Below, in pieces: positions 46,192 through 55,750 of a stretch of 64,000 nt of DNA. The translations under genes and the position numbers were made by a program. Numbering within the stretch: the first letter of the stretch is position 1; every line of letters begins with the position of its first letter. The notes beneath the pieces are model-generated. The model saw only the letters and a list, made by a program, of their open reading frames with translations, searched no databases and was not told the DNA's origin. This DNA is from an uncultured Planctomycetaceae bacterium (GTDB lineage: Bacteria; Planctomycetota; Planctomycetia; Planctomycetales; Planctomycetaceae): NCBI GenBank assembly GCA_903861195.1, contig CAIOTJ010000033.1, positions 1 through 64,000 on the forward strand, read 5' to 3'.

Positions 46192-47885
46192 CAGTCGAGC
46201 CAGGGATGTTTGATCTTGTCCCAATATTTGGGAAATGACGCCTTGTTGAAGTGAGGATCGTTGTCCCCATCATGGCATCTCACGCAGAGATCAAGGGACG
46301 TATCGATGGAAAGCTGAGCGAAACTCCGCCAGTGATCAGCGTCAGCCTGAGAGACCTGGGGATCTCCTTTCGCCAAGAGCCGTTCCACCTCGGAATGGCG
46401 ACCACCGGGACCATGACAATTTTCACACTGCTGTCCTTCCAGGTGTGGCGTGGAGGCTTCATCAACCCAACCCGAGCGATAACGGACGACCTCTCGCGGA
46501 TCCCAACCGGTCACATGACAGGCAACACATTCGGCATCGTGAATGCGGCTGATGTAATCTCCTTCCTGTCCCGCTCGGCCCTGCTTGATCGAAATCGTAC
46601 CGCGTGCATGTCCGGTCGTTTTCCAATGGGCGTAGGCTTTTGTATGGCACTCTCCACAGGTCGCCGCCCCGACGAAGTCGTTGGTCTCGCGCTCGGCCGC
46701 GTTTCGGGGATGTTCGATCGCAGGCTCGAGGGAAACCAGCTTCTGCAATTCCAGCAGCTCCTGGTAGTGCCGCATGTGATCACGCATGTGGGGGGTGTCT
46801 TGAAATCGATCTTCATCCAGTGCGACCGGCTCATATCGCAGTGAGAGCTGGCCCTGTTCACCAAAGACACCCACCACGCCCAGAAACTTTCCCTTCTGTC
46901 CCGGCCAAACCCAGAGAGTCTTCCCCTCTCGAGACGGTTGAGGATTGGGATCCTCGGGACCGTGTGTGGCGACCACAATATCGAAATCCCCAAATGCGGC
47001 CGCGATCTGGCGAGCCTCTGTGGGGAGGGCATGCAGCAGCAACACCTTCAGATCGGGACGAGACTCCTCGAGGACGGCGAGTTGTTCCTGCAGAGATTCC
47101 ATGGGATCGAGTACCTCGACCTCGCCAGCCTCGATCTGGGAGTTCAGTTCCGGCACGAATGACTTCCCCAACAGGCCGGTAATTCCCACCTTCAGGCCGC
47201 CCGCTTCGACAATCGTCTGCGGCACGATCACACCGAGATCCCGATCTCCCCCCAGCACAACGTTGCAGGCGACAAATGGGGGGCGTTCTTCGTAAGTGAT
47301 CAGTTCAATCCCATTCCGCAACTCCTCTGGTCCGGGCACAACAGCTGAATAACGCATGTCTTTCAGTGTGTGGAGCGAGAGCTGCAGTTTCAACTTGCCC
47401 TGTTTGCGGGTGGGCCGGTTCACGAGTCCCCCCAGGTCGCAGGCCAAAATGGGCCAGCCGCGGCCAGAGATCTGGCGAAAGAAATCGGCTCTCCGCGAGA
47501 CCCCTCCCAGTTGCTTGAGGCTACAGCCGCAGGGCTCCACATAGCCGTGCTGCTCTCCCGAAAAGACGAACAGCGCACGGGGAGAATTCCACCCCTCGAG
47601 AAAAGCCTTGGGTGCCGCAGTGGGGGGGCCATGGAGCTCTTCGGAGGCCGTCGATGTCGGATCGGCTTGAGTCGATGTTGCCGTGAAAGACTCGGATGGG
47701 GGCTGCTGTGGGGAATGGTTTGCCAGTGGTTCGACAGGTCGCGAGGGGGAGTTCACCGTGGGACTTGGTATGTCTTCTGTCGGCCGGACTGCGACCCGAC
47801 CGGGGTCGGTCGGATTGAAGATCCAGTAGAGCCCCGCGCCGATCAGGAGCGACGTCAGGAGAGCCACAGCGTAGGTCCGCTTCAC
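46191..47885 (-). CDS. Tetraheme cytochrome with 5'-nucleotidase-like N-terminal domain
   Basis: 564 residues. A membrane anchor (about 7-24) and a Pro/Ser/Thr-rich linker lead to a metallophosphatase-like domain (GEQHGYVEPCGCSLKQLGGVSRRADF, PGPEELRNG, LLHALPTEARQIAAAF). A cytochrome domain with four CxxCH motifs (CGECH, CVACH, CENCH, CVRCH) then follows, of the type seen in cytochrome c554-like electron carriers. The E-P-C-G-C-x-x-x-Q-x-G-G motif recurs in such nucleotidase-cytochrome fusions. It probably sits in the periplasm and carries electrons; partner unknown. Start: GTG 47885 preceded by GGAAGGGAG. Coupled to DUF1573 copy 1. Confidence 0.85.
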   Translation of the reverse strand: MKRTYAVALLTSLLIGAGLYWIFNPTDPGRVAVRPTEDIPSPTVNSPSRPVEPLANHSPQQPPSESFTATSTQADPTSTASEELHGPPTAAPKAFLEGWNSPRALFVFSGEQHGYVEPCGCSLKQLGGVSRRADFFRQISGRGWPILACDLGGLVNRPTRKQGKLKLQLSLHTLKDMRYSAVVPGPEELRNGIELITYEERPPFVACNVVLGGDRDLGVIVPQTIVEAGGLKVGITGLLGKSFVPELNSQIEAGEVEVLDPMESLQEQLAVLEESRPDLKVLLLHALPTEARQIAAAFGDFDIVVATHGPEDPNPQPSREGKTLWVWPGQKGKFLGVVGVFGEQGQLSLRYEPVALDEDRFQDTPHMRDHMRHYQELLELQKLVSLEPAIEHPRNAAERETNDFVGAATCGECHTKAYAHWKTTGHARGTISIKQGRAGQEGDYISRIHDAECVACHVTGWDPREVVRYRSGWVDEASTPHLEGQQCENCHGPGGRHSEVERLLAKGDPQVSQADADHWRSFAQLSIDTSLDLCVRCHDGDNDPHFNKASFPKYWDKIKHPWLD

Positions 47886-47914
47886 GGGACGACTCCCTTC
47901 CTTGGAGTTGGGTA

Positions 47915-49171
47915 TCAGTAGGAGGTGAATTGAACCTTCAGGATCATCTCGGGAGCATCCGGGTGATTGGTCTTGATCCGGAACTCGGCTGGATTCTCAT
48001 CGCGACGAGTCAAACGAGGTCCGTTTGGAGGTGCCTGGACGACCAGCGTATACCGCTTGGCATTCCCTGCCCCTTTCGCTTCGGGTTGCAAATCCAGCTT
48101 GAGTGTGTCGGGGTCCGACTTCACTTCCGTGAATCGGAGTCCCTCTTCCGGAGCACCACGCACCAGCATCGTCAACTTGACGCTGCGGCCGTCGTCGCAG
48201 GAGAACGAGCCCAGGGAGACCGTGCTGGTTTCCGGGAGATAGGCGGGGCCGATCAATCGAATCGGACCTTCCCGACGCCCCGCGATCGTGACGTTGACCA
48301 CGGCCTGACCACCCAAGGTTCCGTCCGATTGCCTCTCTTGGGTGTTGGTGAAAATCCGGATTGGGAAGCTGAAGGCCCCCACCGGCATACCAGGTTTCAC
48401 GCTCACCTCGAATCCCATCCCGGATTTCCCTTTCATCGAGGAGATCTGGTTGAGATCGGCTGGCAAGACTTTGACCTCCAGACGCTCTTCGTCGTACTCG
48501 ATCTTTTCAACGGCGAGGTCCGACAGCACAGGCGAAATCAGAAAGCCCGCTGTCGTCGATGGCGCGTGTTCCTGAACATCACGGACTTCCCATGTGGTAT
48601 CCGGAATCAGCACGAGGCGGGGAACAACCAAACCCACAATCCGGAGACTGAACACTTTGTTGTTGGGGTCATTGGTGCGAATCTCAGCTCCCTTTTCGAA
48701 AGCGTCGGATTGACTGTTCGGCTTCCAGCGGAGAGTAATGACCGCCTCTCCTCCAGGAGGAATCAGATTGTTCTCCAGTTCGCTGATGGTGCACTGACAG
48801 GTGGTGTTCCCCTTGGCCAGCTCCAGGGGAGCCTGTCCCTCATTGCGAATCTTGAACCCATGGGTCATTTCTTCACCGACTTCCATTCGTCCGAACTGGA
48901 ACTCGGTCTGGTCAACAACTGCCTTGGGCCAAGGCCCCTTTTCGGAGATCTCAGGGAAGTACGATTCCCGGGTGGCGCGCAGAACTTCGCTTTTCCCCCC
49001 GGCAGTGGGGGCGGTCAGACTGTTGGATTCCAGCTCTCCGGCACGGACCGGTTTGCTGGCCCCCTTCGGCGAGGCCCCTTCGGCGGTTTGGTAATTCCGC
49101 AGAGTGGATACGACTGCGTAGGTGGTGCCCAGGAAAAAGCCAATGCCCGCCAGAATCAGTGCCGTCCGCAT
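47915..49171 (-). CDS. DUF1573 protein (copy 2)
   Basis: 418 residues. Membrane helix (about 5-22), a polar linker, then VDQTEFQFGRMEVGEEMTHGFKIRNEGQAPLELAKGNTTCQCT, with the family C-x-C, PGGEAVITLRWKP, and ITNDPN-type EIRTNDPNNKVFSLRIVG, then three Ig-like beta stretches and a final LRTRRDENPAEF-type RIKTNHPDAPEM. ATG 49171 has GAGGT 5 bases upstream. It stands 29 bases ahead of the cytochrome gene. Closer to copy 3 than to copy 1 by eye. Confidence 0.85.
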   Translation of the reverse strand: MRTALILAGIGFFLGTTYAVVSTLRNYQTAEGASPKGASKPVRAGELESNSLTAPTAGGKSEVLRATRESYFPEISEKGPWPKAVVDQTEFQFGRMEVGEEMTHGFKIRNEGQAPLELAKGNTTCQCTISELENNLIPPGGEAVITLRWKPNSQSDAFEKGAEIRTNDPNNKVFSLRIVGLVVPRLVLIPDTTWEVRDVQEHAPSTTAGFLISPVLSDLAVEKIEYDEERLEVKVLPADLNQISSMKGKSGMGFEVSVKPGMPVGAFSFPIRIFTNTQERQSDGTLGGQAVVNVTIAGRREGPIRLIGPAYLPETSTVSLGSFSCDDGRSVKLTMLVRGAPEEGLRFTEVKSDPDTLKLDLQPEAKGAGNAKRYTLVVQAPPNGPRLTRRDENPAEFRIKTNHPDAPEMILKVQFTSY

Positions 49172-49499
49172 GAGTGACCTCGAGTGTGTGCCCTTTAGTC
49201 CAGCATTGGGCTCACCAACTGCTGTCTCCGACTGGTTATCTTAGTGTTTACGCTTCCACTGCCTCAATCCGCAAATCAAAAAGCCTTTCGGAGCGGACGC
49301 CCGGCGCAGCAGGTCCCACTCGCTCGTCGATGTGATGTCCGCCGAACGCAAGAAGGAACGAATCCCGTATGGTGTACTCCTGTTGCTGACAGGACAATCG
49401 TCTCCCCCGGTTCGATCGTGCCTGGAAACCTTGAGGCTCTCTGAGGCACGCAGGGCCGGTGGATTGCCAACCTCCATCGCCCCGGGATTCCTCGTGGGA
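49172..49499 (-). promoter_or_regulatory. Intergenic region with candidate promoter for copy 2
   Basis: On the minus strand TTGAGG (49267-49262) and TAAGAT (49243-49238) are 18 bases apart, a reasonable sigma-70-like pair 60-odd bases before the ATG at 49171. The rest of the region holds no supported gene or hairpin. The gap suggests that copy 3 and the copy 2/cytochrome/copy 1 group may be separate transcription units. Confidence 0.35.
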
Positions 49500-50726
49500 T
49501 CAGAACGCGGTCAAATGGACCTTCAGGTGAAACTCCCCTGCGTCCGGATGGTTGGTTTTGAGAATCATTCGCCCAGGATCAGCGTCACGCCGACTGATCC
49601 GCGGTGCTCCCGGAGGATAGCTGATCTGCAGTCGATATTTCTTGGTTCCCCCGGCTGCGGGTTCGCCGTCCGACAACTCCGCGTGCAACTGGTTGGGGTC
49701 GGACTCAACGCTCAGCAATTCCATGCCACCGGGCGGTGGGTCGCGAACAATCAGCGACAGGCTCACCCGGCGCCCCTGGGAAGAATCGAAGGAGCCCAGC
49801 GAGAGAACTCCCTCGCGTGGCAGGAAGTCCTGCCCGAGCAAGCGCAGGGGCCCCTGTCTGCGCCCGGTCACCTGCACGTCGACACGCGTCGGTCCGGCGA
49901 CTCCTCCTTCCGGAAGCCTTTCCGGTACATCCAGGACGATCCCCAGGGGAAGGCTGAATTCTCCGAGGGGACCCCGATTGGGCAGGCTGACGACAAGGGC
50001 CAATCCAGACCGGGCACGCGATTCGGTCTGCTCGGCAACATCCACGGACTCCACCGCGACCGACATCAAGTTGGGATTGAATTCGAGGCGTTGGACCTCA
50101 AGTCGATCGAGCAGCGGCGAGAAGATGTGGCCCCTCACCTGATTGGCACCACTCTCCGAGACTTCCCCGACTGCCCACTCCCGTTCCGGTTGCAGTACGA
50201 AACGACGGTACGCCGCCCCGAAAATCCTCAGGTGGACCGACTTGTTGTCCGGATCATTGGTCCGGATCTCGGTACCCTTCTCCTCGGGATCGGAGGGAGT
50301 CTTGGGACTCCAACGCAGAGTGAACTGGGCTGATTGATGAGGAGGAATGCGATTGTTCTGAATCCGGCCTACTGTGCATTCGCAGGTTGTGTCACCCTGG
50401 GAGATTTCAAGCTCGGCGTCACCTTCATTACGGATGGTGAATTTTTGTTCGTATTGGTCCCCAACTTCGATCCGGCCGAAATCGAAATCCTCCCGCTCGA
50501 TGACGACTTTCGGAAAGGGGGGGGCCGCGGAGATCTTAGGCCAGTACGTGAGGCGGGGAGGTGCATGCACTGGCATCTCCCCGCCACCGGCGGATTCCCG
50601 TGGATGCGGGCCATCGTGCGCAGTGGTCTCGGTCGGGGGCGTGGCGACCGATTTGAGCGCAACCACCACTGCATAAAATGCAGTCAGGCCAACCAGGACC
50701 GCCGCCATCGCATGGATCAGACGCAT
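49500..50726 (-). CDS. DUF1573 protein (copy 3)
   Basis: 408 residues with membrane helix MAAVLVGLTAFYAVVVALK, a linker, then VIEREDFDFGRIEVGDQYEQKFTIRNEGDAELEISQGDTTCECTVG and FTLRWSPKTPSDPEEKGTEIRTNDPDNKSVHLRIFG, closely parallel to copy 2. The tail ILKTNHPDAGEFHLKVHLTAF also repeats the copy 2 ending. ATG 50726 (MRLIHAM) is used because the helix starts there; the frame extends 49 codons upstream without similarity. Confidence 0.85.
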   Translation of the reverse strand: MRLIHAMAAVLVGLTAFYAVVVALKSVATPPTETTAHDGPHPRESAGGGEMPVHAPPRLTYWPKISAAPPFPKVVIEREDFDFGRIEVGDQYEQKFTIRNEGDAELEISQGDTTCECTVGRIQNNRIPPHQSAQFTLRWSPKTPSDPEEKGTEIRTNDPDNKSVHLRIFGAAYRRFVLQPEREWAVGEVSESGANQVRGHIFSPLLDRLEVQRLEFNPNLMSVAVESVDVAEQTESRARSGLALVVSLPNRGPLGEFSLPLGIVLDVPERLPEGGVAGPTRVDVQVTGRRQGPLRLLGQDFLPREGVLSLGSFDSSQGRRVSLSLIVRDPPPGGMELLSVESDPNQLHAELSDGEPAAGGTKKYRLQISYPPGAPRISRRDADPGRMILKTNHPDAGEFHLKVHLTAF

Positions 50727-50922
50727 GTTCTCAGTCAGCCTTTCCAGGGGGGAATTCCATCGGACGAGGATTCCATACCGCAGTAGCAACAGGCCAATGC
50801 AGGGGAGAGAATGAGCGGCCGTCTTCGATCTCGGGCCGTTGGATGACCGTAGCTCCCACCGGGGAACAACCAACCCGAGTCGATCAGGTCAGGCTGACTT
50901 TGGCGGATTTGGGAGTTGCTGC

Positions 50923-51636
50923 TCACGGGGATCGGTGGGGAGACTTGCGGGAATTTCCGCTGACATACTGCAAAAGGAGCGGGTCATCCAACTGGGGAAC
51001 AACCCGGTGCGCGTGTCCGAAGTCAAGATGCCGACTGTGGCGATTGGGAATTGACACGGCCACCGCTCCGGCCGAGACAGCTGATGTGGTTCCCGCATGA
51101 CTGTCTTCAAGCACCAACATTTCGGCTGTCGGGACCCGCAATCGTTCGGCCGCTTTGTGATAGATTTCGGGATGTGGTTTTCCATGGGTCACATCTTCGG
51201 CGGTGAGGGTGAGATCAAATCGATCATGAAGCTCAAATCGCGTCAGAATTCCCTCCAGGTAGCGTCGCCCAGATGAGGTGGCGACCCCCTTGGGCAGTTC
51301 GTGCTCATCAATATGATCCAGCAGGCGTTGGAGTCCGGGCATCGGAGCCAAACGCACGGCTGACAGCTCTTCAAACAGTTCGCGTGTCTCCTGCAAAAGT
51401 TCGTCGATCGTATCGGACAGCGAATGGTATTCGATGCAGATCTGCATCGCCTCGGGAGCCCGCCGTCCCAACATCCGGGAATGGAGTTCGGGCGTCAGTT
51501 GCTTGCCTCGTCGACGCAATGTGGTTTCGCCCACCTCATGGAAGATGTCCTCGGAGTTGAACATCAAACCGTCGAGGTCGAAAACAACCGCTTGGATTCG
51601 CGGTTCTCGGCCGGTATTCGTCATTGCGACAGCCAT
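50923..51636 (-). CDS. HAD-IA phosphatase linked to the glycolate oxidase genes
   Basis: 237 residues. Motif I FDLDGLMFNSEDIFHEVGE (Asp nucleophile), an alpha cap, motif II VATSSGRRYLEGIL, motif III/IV in KPHPEIYHKAAERL and LVLEDSHAGTTSAV. This is the beta-phosphoglucomutase/phosphoglycolate-phosphatase group. Because it is translationally coupled (TGATG at 51634-51638) to glcF, a phosphoglycolate phosphatase role feeding glycolate to the oxidase is the best guess, but the motif alone does not separate the two functions. Confidence 0.8.
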   Translation of the reverse strand: MAVAMTNTGREPRIQAVVFDLDGLMFNSEDIFHEVGETTLRRRGKQLTPELHSRMLGRRAPEAMQICIEYHSLSDTIDELLQETRELFEELSAVRLAPMPGLQRLLDHIDEHELPKGVATSSGRRYLEGILTRFELHDRFDLTLTAEDVTHGKPHPEIYHKAAERLRVPTAEMLVLEDSHAGTTSAVSAGAVAVSIPNRHSRHLDFGHAHRVVPQLDDPLLLQYVSGNSRKSPHRSP

Positions 51637-53003
51637 CAGAGGGGAAGGGGAGGGGGTTCGCGTCGATAGCTCAGGTCCAGCAACTCCATCGGATGGGCGA
51701 CCCAGACGGCACGTCCCGCCTGCCGGAATCCGGCCTGCAATTGCATGGTACAGCCCACATTGGGAGAGGCGATGACCTGGGGGTCGGCGGCCAGCATGTT
51801 TTCGATTTTCCGGAGTGCCAGTCTGTCCGACATTTCCGGCTCGGTGAGGTTATAGCTCCCCGCAGCTCCACAACAAATCTCGGGCTCGCGAATCGACAGC
51901 AACTGCACTCCCGGAATCTGGCTCAACAGCTGCCGCGGCTGTTCTCGGATTCGCTGTGCATGCACCAGGTGACAGGCATCGTGGTAGACCACGCGCAGGG
52001 GCAGTTCCCCGGGAGGAGGGACCAGCCCCAGTTCCGACAGGAACTCAGAAATGTCTCGCACACGGTTTGAAAACTTGTCGAGCGCGTCGTGGAGTCCGGA
52101 ATCGTTGGGGAGCAACTCGCGAGCCACATGGCCATAGTCCTTGAGCATCGAACCGCAGCCAGCCACATTCACAATAATTGCGTCCACTTCAGATGGATTG
52201 AGGCTGGACAGGTTGTTGCGTGCCAGTTCCATCGCCGGCTGGTCGGCTCCGGAGTGATAATGAATGGCTCCGCAGCAGGCTTGGTCGGGGGCAATGACCA
52301 CCTCGCAGCCATTCTGCTGAAGGACCCTTGCCGTAGCCCAGTGCTGATGCCGAAATACCGCATCGGCGACGCACCCGGTGAACAGCGCCACACGGGCCCG
52401 ACGGGGGCCGATCGCGGGCAAAAACGCCGGAAGTGCCGGGCCGCCGGGAACGAGGCGGGGCAACAGACGCTGCATCCGACGCAGTCTTTCGGGCAAGAGC
52501 CGGAGGATTCCGGTGGACTCGGCCAATCGATCGAGGCCAAGCACCTGGGCGACGCGGGCCGGCCAGAGGGCCCACCGCATCCGGTTGCGAAAGGGGAACA
52601 GCCCGTACAGGATGAAACGATGAAACCAGTCCGTGTTCTCAGGCTGCCCCTGCCTGGCTGAGGCTCGCTTTTGATCGGCCCGGAAGGGTTCGATCAGTCG
52701 GCCATACTGAACCCCAGACGGACAGGCGGTTTCACAGGCCCGACAATCGAGACAGAGGTCGAGATGATTCTGGACACGGGGCGAAAGGTCGATCCGTCCA
52801 TCTACCACCGCCCGCATCAGATAGATTCGGCCCCGGGGGGAGTCGTTCTCGTCGCCGGTCTCCAGGTAGGTCGGGCAGGACGCGGTGCACAGCCCGCAGT
52901 GTACGCAGTCGAGAAACCGCTCGTACTCGATACCCGAACCGACAGGGCGATCTGCCAACGGAAGGGGTGAGCTGACGGGTTGTGGGGATGTTGGAGGGGT
53001 CAT
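51636..53003 (-). CDS. glcF: Glycolate oxidase iron-sulfur subunit GlcF
   Basis: 455 residues. Two ferredoxin-type 4Fe-4S sites (CVHCGLCTASCPTY; CLDCRACETACPSG) are followed by two Cys-rich CCG-type domains (GCVADAVF...CCGAIHYHSG; YHDACHLVHAQ...EICCGAAGSYN). GlcF passes electrons from GlcD/GlcE to the membrane. ATG 53003 overlaps the glcE stop (ATGA). A longer frame upstream overlaps glcE and is ignored. Confidence 0.94.
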   Translation of the reverse strand: MTPPTSPQPVSSPLPLADRPVGSGIEYERFLDCVHCGLCTASCPTYLETGDENDSPRGRIYLMRAVVDGRIDLSPRVQNHLDLCLDCRACETACPSGVQYGRLIEPFRADQKRASARQGQPENTDWFHRFILYGLFPFRNRMRWALWPARVAQVLGLDRLAESTGILRLLPERLRRMQRLLPRLVPGGPALPAFLPAIGPRRARVALFTGCVADAVFRHQHWATARVLQQNGCEVVIAPDQACCGAIHYHSGADQPAMELARNNLSSLNPSEVDAIIVNVAGCGSMLKDYGHVARELLPNDSGLHDALDKFSNRVRDISEFLSELGLVPPPGELPLRVVYHDACHLVHAQRIREQPRQLLSQIPGVQLLSIREPEICCGAAGSYNLTEPEMSDRLALRKIENMLAADPQVIASPNVGCTMQLQAGFRQAGRAVWVAHPMELLDLSYRREPPPLPL

Positions 53004-54235
53004 GGAGTCCGGGAGGAAATGGCAGGACAGCCAGGGAGCAGGATGCCGTCGGGATCGAGTTGCCGCTTCAGCTTGTGCAGGAGAAGTTCCGTGCCGGCAG
53101 GCAGCGGCGTGCCGGCAGGCGGATTGCCCTCGACCGCGGAGCCTCCGAGCCAGCGCAGGTGCCCCTGCAGATTCTCGACGAATTGTCTGAATTCCGATAG
53201 CCGGTCTGCGAAATCGGACGGCGAGACAAGCTCTGCAGCCTTTCCCCATCCGATGCCCGAACCTGCATGAGTTGCCAGAGAGAATCCCAAACGGGTTCCC
53301 TTAACCAGAACCTCAACAATCCGCGAGGGGCGCACACTCAACTTGAACTGCGGGGGTAATCTGTGATTTTGGAAGCTATTGAGGTCCGCCCAGAGAGTCT
53401 CTGTCGCTTCCGATCTGAGGCGCGACTCGCAGTCAATTCGCAGTTGCCGCAATTCTTCGGAGAGTTTTGTGGTTTGCCAGCGAACTTCCCGGTCGCCTCC
53501 TTCAAAAGCGATACACACAAACCCCTCTGGTCCCGTCACGACATTCGTGACCTCGGGCAAACACTCATCGACGGCAGTTCGGTTCCATACCTCGACTGCC
53601 ACGGGGCGAGTCTGGGTCGTCACCAGGCTGGCGAGTACTGCTTCGGAATCCCCAAGTGCTGCGAGGGGAACCCAGACCACGCCAGCCGAATGTGGACGCG
53701 GTAAAACCTTGAGTGTTGCCTGCGTGATGATGGCAAGGCTTCCCTCAGAGCCGATCAGCATCTTGCAAAGATCATAGCCGGCGACGTTCTTCACGACCCG
53801 GCCTCCCGACTTGAAGAGTCGCCCCTGCGCATCGCAGGCCGAGACTCCGATCAGCGAGTCGCGGATCGTACCGAGTCCGTAACGGCGACAACCGCTGGTA
53901 TTGGTCGCCAAGACCCCGCCCAGAGTGGCCTGGTCGGAATGGGGGACATCGAGTGGAAGCCGTTGTCCTTCGGCGGCCAACACCTGCTGCAACTGATCCA
54001 TCGAAATCCCGGCTTCGACCGTGATTGTCATGTCCCTGGCCGGATATTCCACCACCCGATTTAACCGCGAAGTTCCCAGGAGACAGGCGGTTTGAGCCGG
54101 GTTTGAATTCCAGACAGGGCTGGAGCCCCCCCCCAGGGCCCTGACAGAGCGCTTCGGCCCGGAATGGTTCGCCGTCATCCAGGCGACCAGTTCCGCAGAG
54201 GATTCAGGACAAACTTCCGGGTTGGGGCGGGGCAT
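53000..54235 (-). CDS. glcE: Glycolate oxidase FAD-binding subunit GlcE
   Basis: 411 residues, FAD_binding_4 type: RALGGGSSPVWN, RVVEYPARDMTITVEAGISMDQLQQVLAAEGQRLPLDVP, ATLGGVLATNTSGCRRYGLGTIRDSLIGVSACDAQGRLFKSGGRVVKNVAGYDLCKMLIGSEGSL. GlcE lacks a complete substrate domain and supports GlcD. The start is ATG 54235 (MPRPNPEVC); a TTG at 54271 would add 12 residues. Neither has a clear ribosome site. Confidence 0.9.
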   Translation of the reverse strand: MPRPNPEVCPESSAELVAWMTANHSGPKRSVRALGGGSSPVWNSNPAQTACLLGTSRLNRVVEYPARDMTITVEAGISMDQLQQVLAAEGQRLPLDVPHSDQATLGGVLATNTSGCRRYGLGTIRDSLIGVSACDAQGRLFKSGGRVVKNVAGYDLCKMLIGSEGSLAIITQATLKVLPRPHSAGVVWVPLAALGDSEAVLASLVTTQTRPVAVEVWNRTAVDECLPEVTNVVTGPEGFVCIAFEGGDREVRWQTTKLSEELRQLRIDCESRLRSEATETLWADLNSFQNHRLPPQFKLSVRPSRIVEVLVKGTRLGFSLATHAGSGIGWGKAAELVSPSDFADRLSEFRQFVENLQGHLRWLGGSAVEGNPPAGTPLPAGTELLLHKLKRQLDPDGILLPGCPAISSRTP

Positions 54236-54277
54236 GAGGATGCTGTTGGCGGGAGCCGGTGGATGTGCCAAGGGGGG

Positions 54278-55750
54278 CTAGAGGGCCGCTCTTCGGCCCG
54301 GGGTTTTCTTCTCAACGTGTTCCATGCCGCATCCCCCAGCGGTGGGCAACATTTTGCTGGGGCTGCAAAGTCCGCTCGGATTGATGGCATCGCGCACTTC
54401 ACGCATGACAGCCAAATCCACCTCCGAAAACAGGCGGTTCATGAGACTGATCTTCTCAACACCGATGCCGTGTTCGCCCGTCACGCTTCCCCCCAGTTCG
54501 ATGCACTTTTCCAGGATTTCATCACTGGCGGCGAGGACACGGCTGACTTGATCGGTGTCGCGTTCATCAAACAACAAAATCGGATGGATGTTGCCATCAC
54601 CGGCATGGAAGACATTGACGATTCGGATTTGATGTTTCTGGCTGGTCTCCAGAATGAAGTCGAGAATCTCCGGTAACCGTGTGCGGGGAACCACACCATC
54701 CTGAGTGCAATAGCTGGGGCTGAGCCGGCCGATCGCTCCGAAGGCCTGCTTGCGGCACTTCCAGAGCAGTGTTCTCTCTTGAGGAGAATTGGCCGAGCGA
54801 ACCTCGCGGGCACCCACCCTTTCGCACAAGCCGCGAATCTGGGTGGCTTCGTCGTCGACGGCGACTTCCAGGCCATCGACTTCGATCAACAGGACGGCAG
54901 CGGCATCCAGCGGGAATCCGAAATGAAAAGCCGCTTCGACAGCCTCGATAATCCCCTGATCCATGAGTTCCAGCGCAGCCGGGATGATGCCCGCGCCAAT
55001 GATCTCGCTGATGGCCTGAGTCGCATCTCGCACACTGTTGAAAACGGCGAGCATGGTCCGATAGGCGGCGGGGTCCCGAGTCAGGCGGACGGTGATTTGG
55101 GTGCAAATTCCAAATGTCCCCTCGTTCCCCACGAACAGACCGGTCAAATCACATCCGAGGGAATCTTCACAGGGCCCACCCAATTCGACCACAGATCCAT
55201 CGGGCAAAACCACCTGCGCTCCCAGGACATGATTCACCGTCACGCCATACTTGAGGGTGTGCGGACCGCCGGAATTGGTTGCGAAATTCCCTCCGACTGT
55301 GCAGGCTCCCTGGCTGCTGGGGTCGGGGGCGTAGTGAAAGCCAGACCCCTTCAAGTGGTTGGTCAGATGTACATTGACCAGCCCGGGTTCCACCACGGCA
55401 TAGCGATCTCTGAGGTTGACTTCGAGGATCCGCCGCATCCGTGTCAGGGCGATCAAAACCCCTCCCCCAACGGGCAGGCAGCCCCCCGCCAAGCTGGTCC
55501 CCGCTCCCCGGGGAACAAATGGAATCTGATAGCGCTGGCAAAGCTGGACGATTTGGATCACCTGCGCGGTGCTGGTCGGGAAGACCACCACATCAGGTGA
55601 GTTCTTTTCAATTGTATATCCGTCACATTCATACACCAGCAGGTCTTCCCGGGCGCTCAACAGACCTGATGCGCCGACGATTGTCTCCAATTGATGGAGA
55701 AAATCGGATGAGATCGGGCTGTGACTCGGGATTGAGACTGAGAGGGGCAT
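54278..55750 (-). CDS. glcD: Glycolate oxidase catalytic subunit GlcD
   Basis: 490 residues of the FAD-linked (S)-2-hydroxyacid oxidase group: IPFVPRGAGTSLAGGCLPVGGGVLIALTRM, YAPDPSSQGACTVGGNFATNSGGPHTLKYGVTVNHVLG, LFVGNEGTFGICTQITVRLTRDP and a C-terminal half with VVPRTRLPEIL, VFHAGDGNIHPIL and VTGEHGIGVEK. The enzyme oxidises glycolate to glyoxylate (or D-lactate; the families are close). ATG 55750 (MPLSVSIP) is the first with homology. The context of glcE and glcF supports glycolate. Confidence 0.92.
   Translation of the reverse strand: MPLSVSIPSHSPISSDFLHQLETIVGASGLLSAREDLLVYECDGYTIEKNSPDVVVFPTSTAQVIQIVQLCQRYQIPFVPRGAGTSLAGGCLPVGGGVLIALTRMRRILEVNLRDRYAVVEPGLVNVHLTNHLKGSGFHYAPDPSSQGACTVGGNFATNSGGPHTLKYGVTVNHVLGAQVVLPDGSVVELGGPCEDSLGCDLTGLFVGNEGTFGICTQITVRLTRDPAAYRTMLAVFNSVRDATQAISEIIGAGIIPAALELMDQGIIEAVEAAFHFGFPLDAAAVLLIEVDGLEVAVDDEATQIRGLCERVGAREVRSANSPQERTLLWKCRKQAFGAIGRLSPSYCTQDGVVPRTRLPEILDFILETSQKHQIRIVNVFHAGDGNIHPILLFDERDTDQVSRVLAASDEILEKCIELGGSVTGEHGIGVEKISLMNRLFSEVDLAVMREVRDAINPSGLCSPSKMLPTAGGCGMEHVEKKTPGRRAAL

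Noticed and set aside
47930-49177. 415-codon open frame on the + strand opposite DUF1573 copy 2
   Set aside because: It mirrors a well-supported gene and has no motif; a shadow frame of GC-rich DNA.
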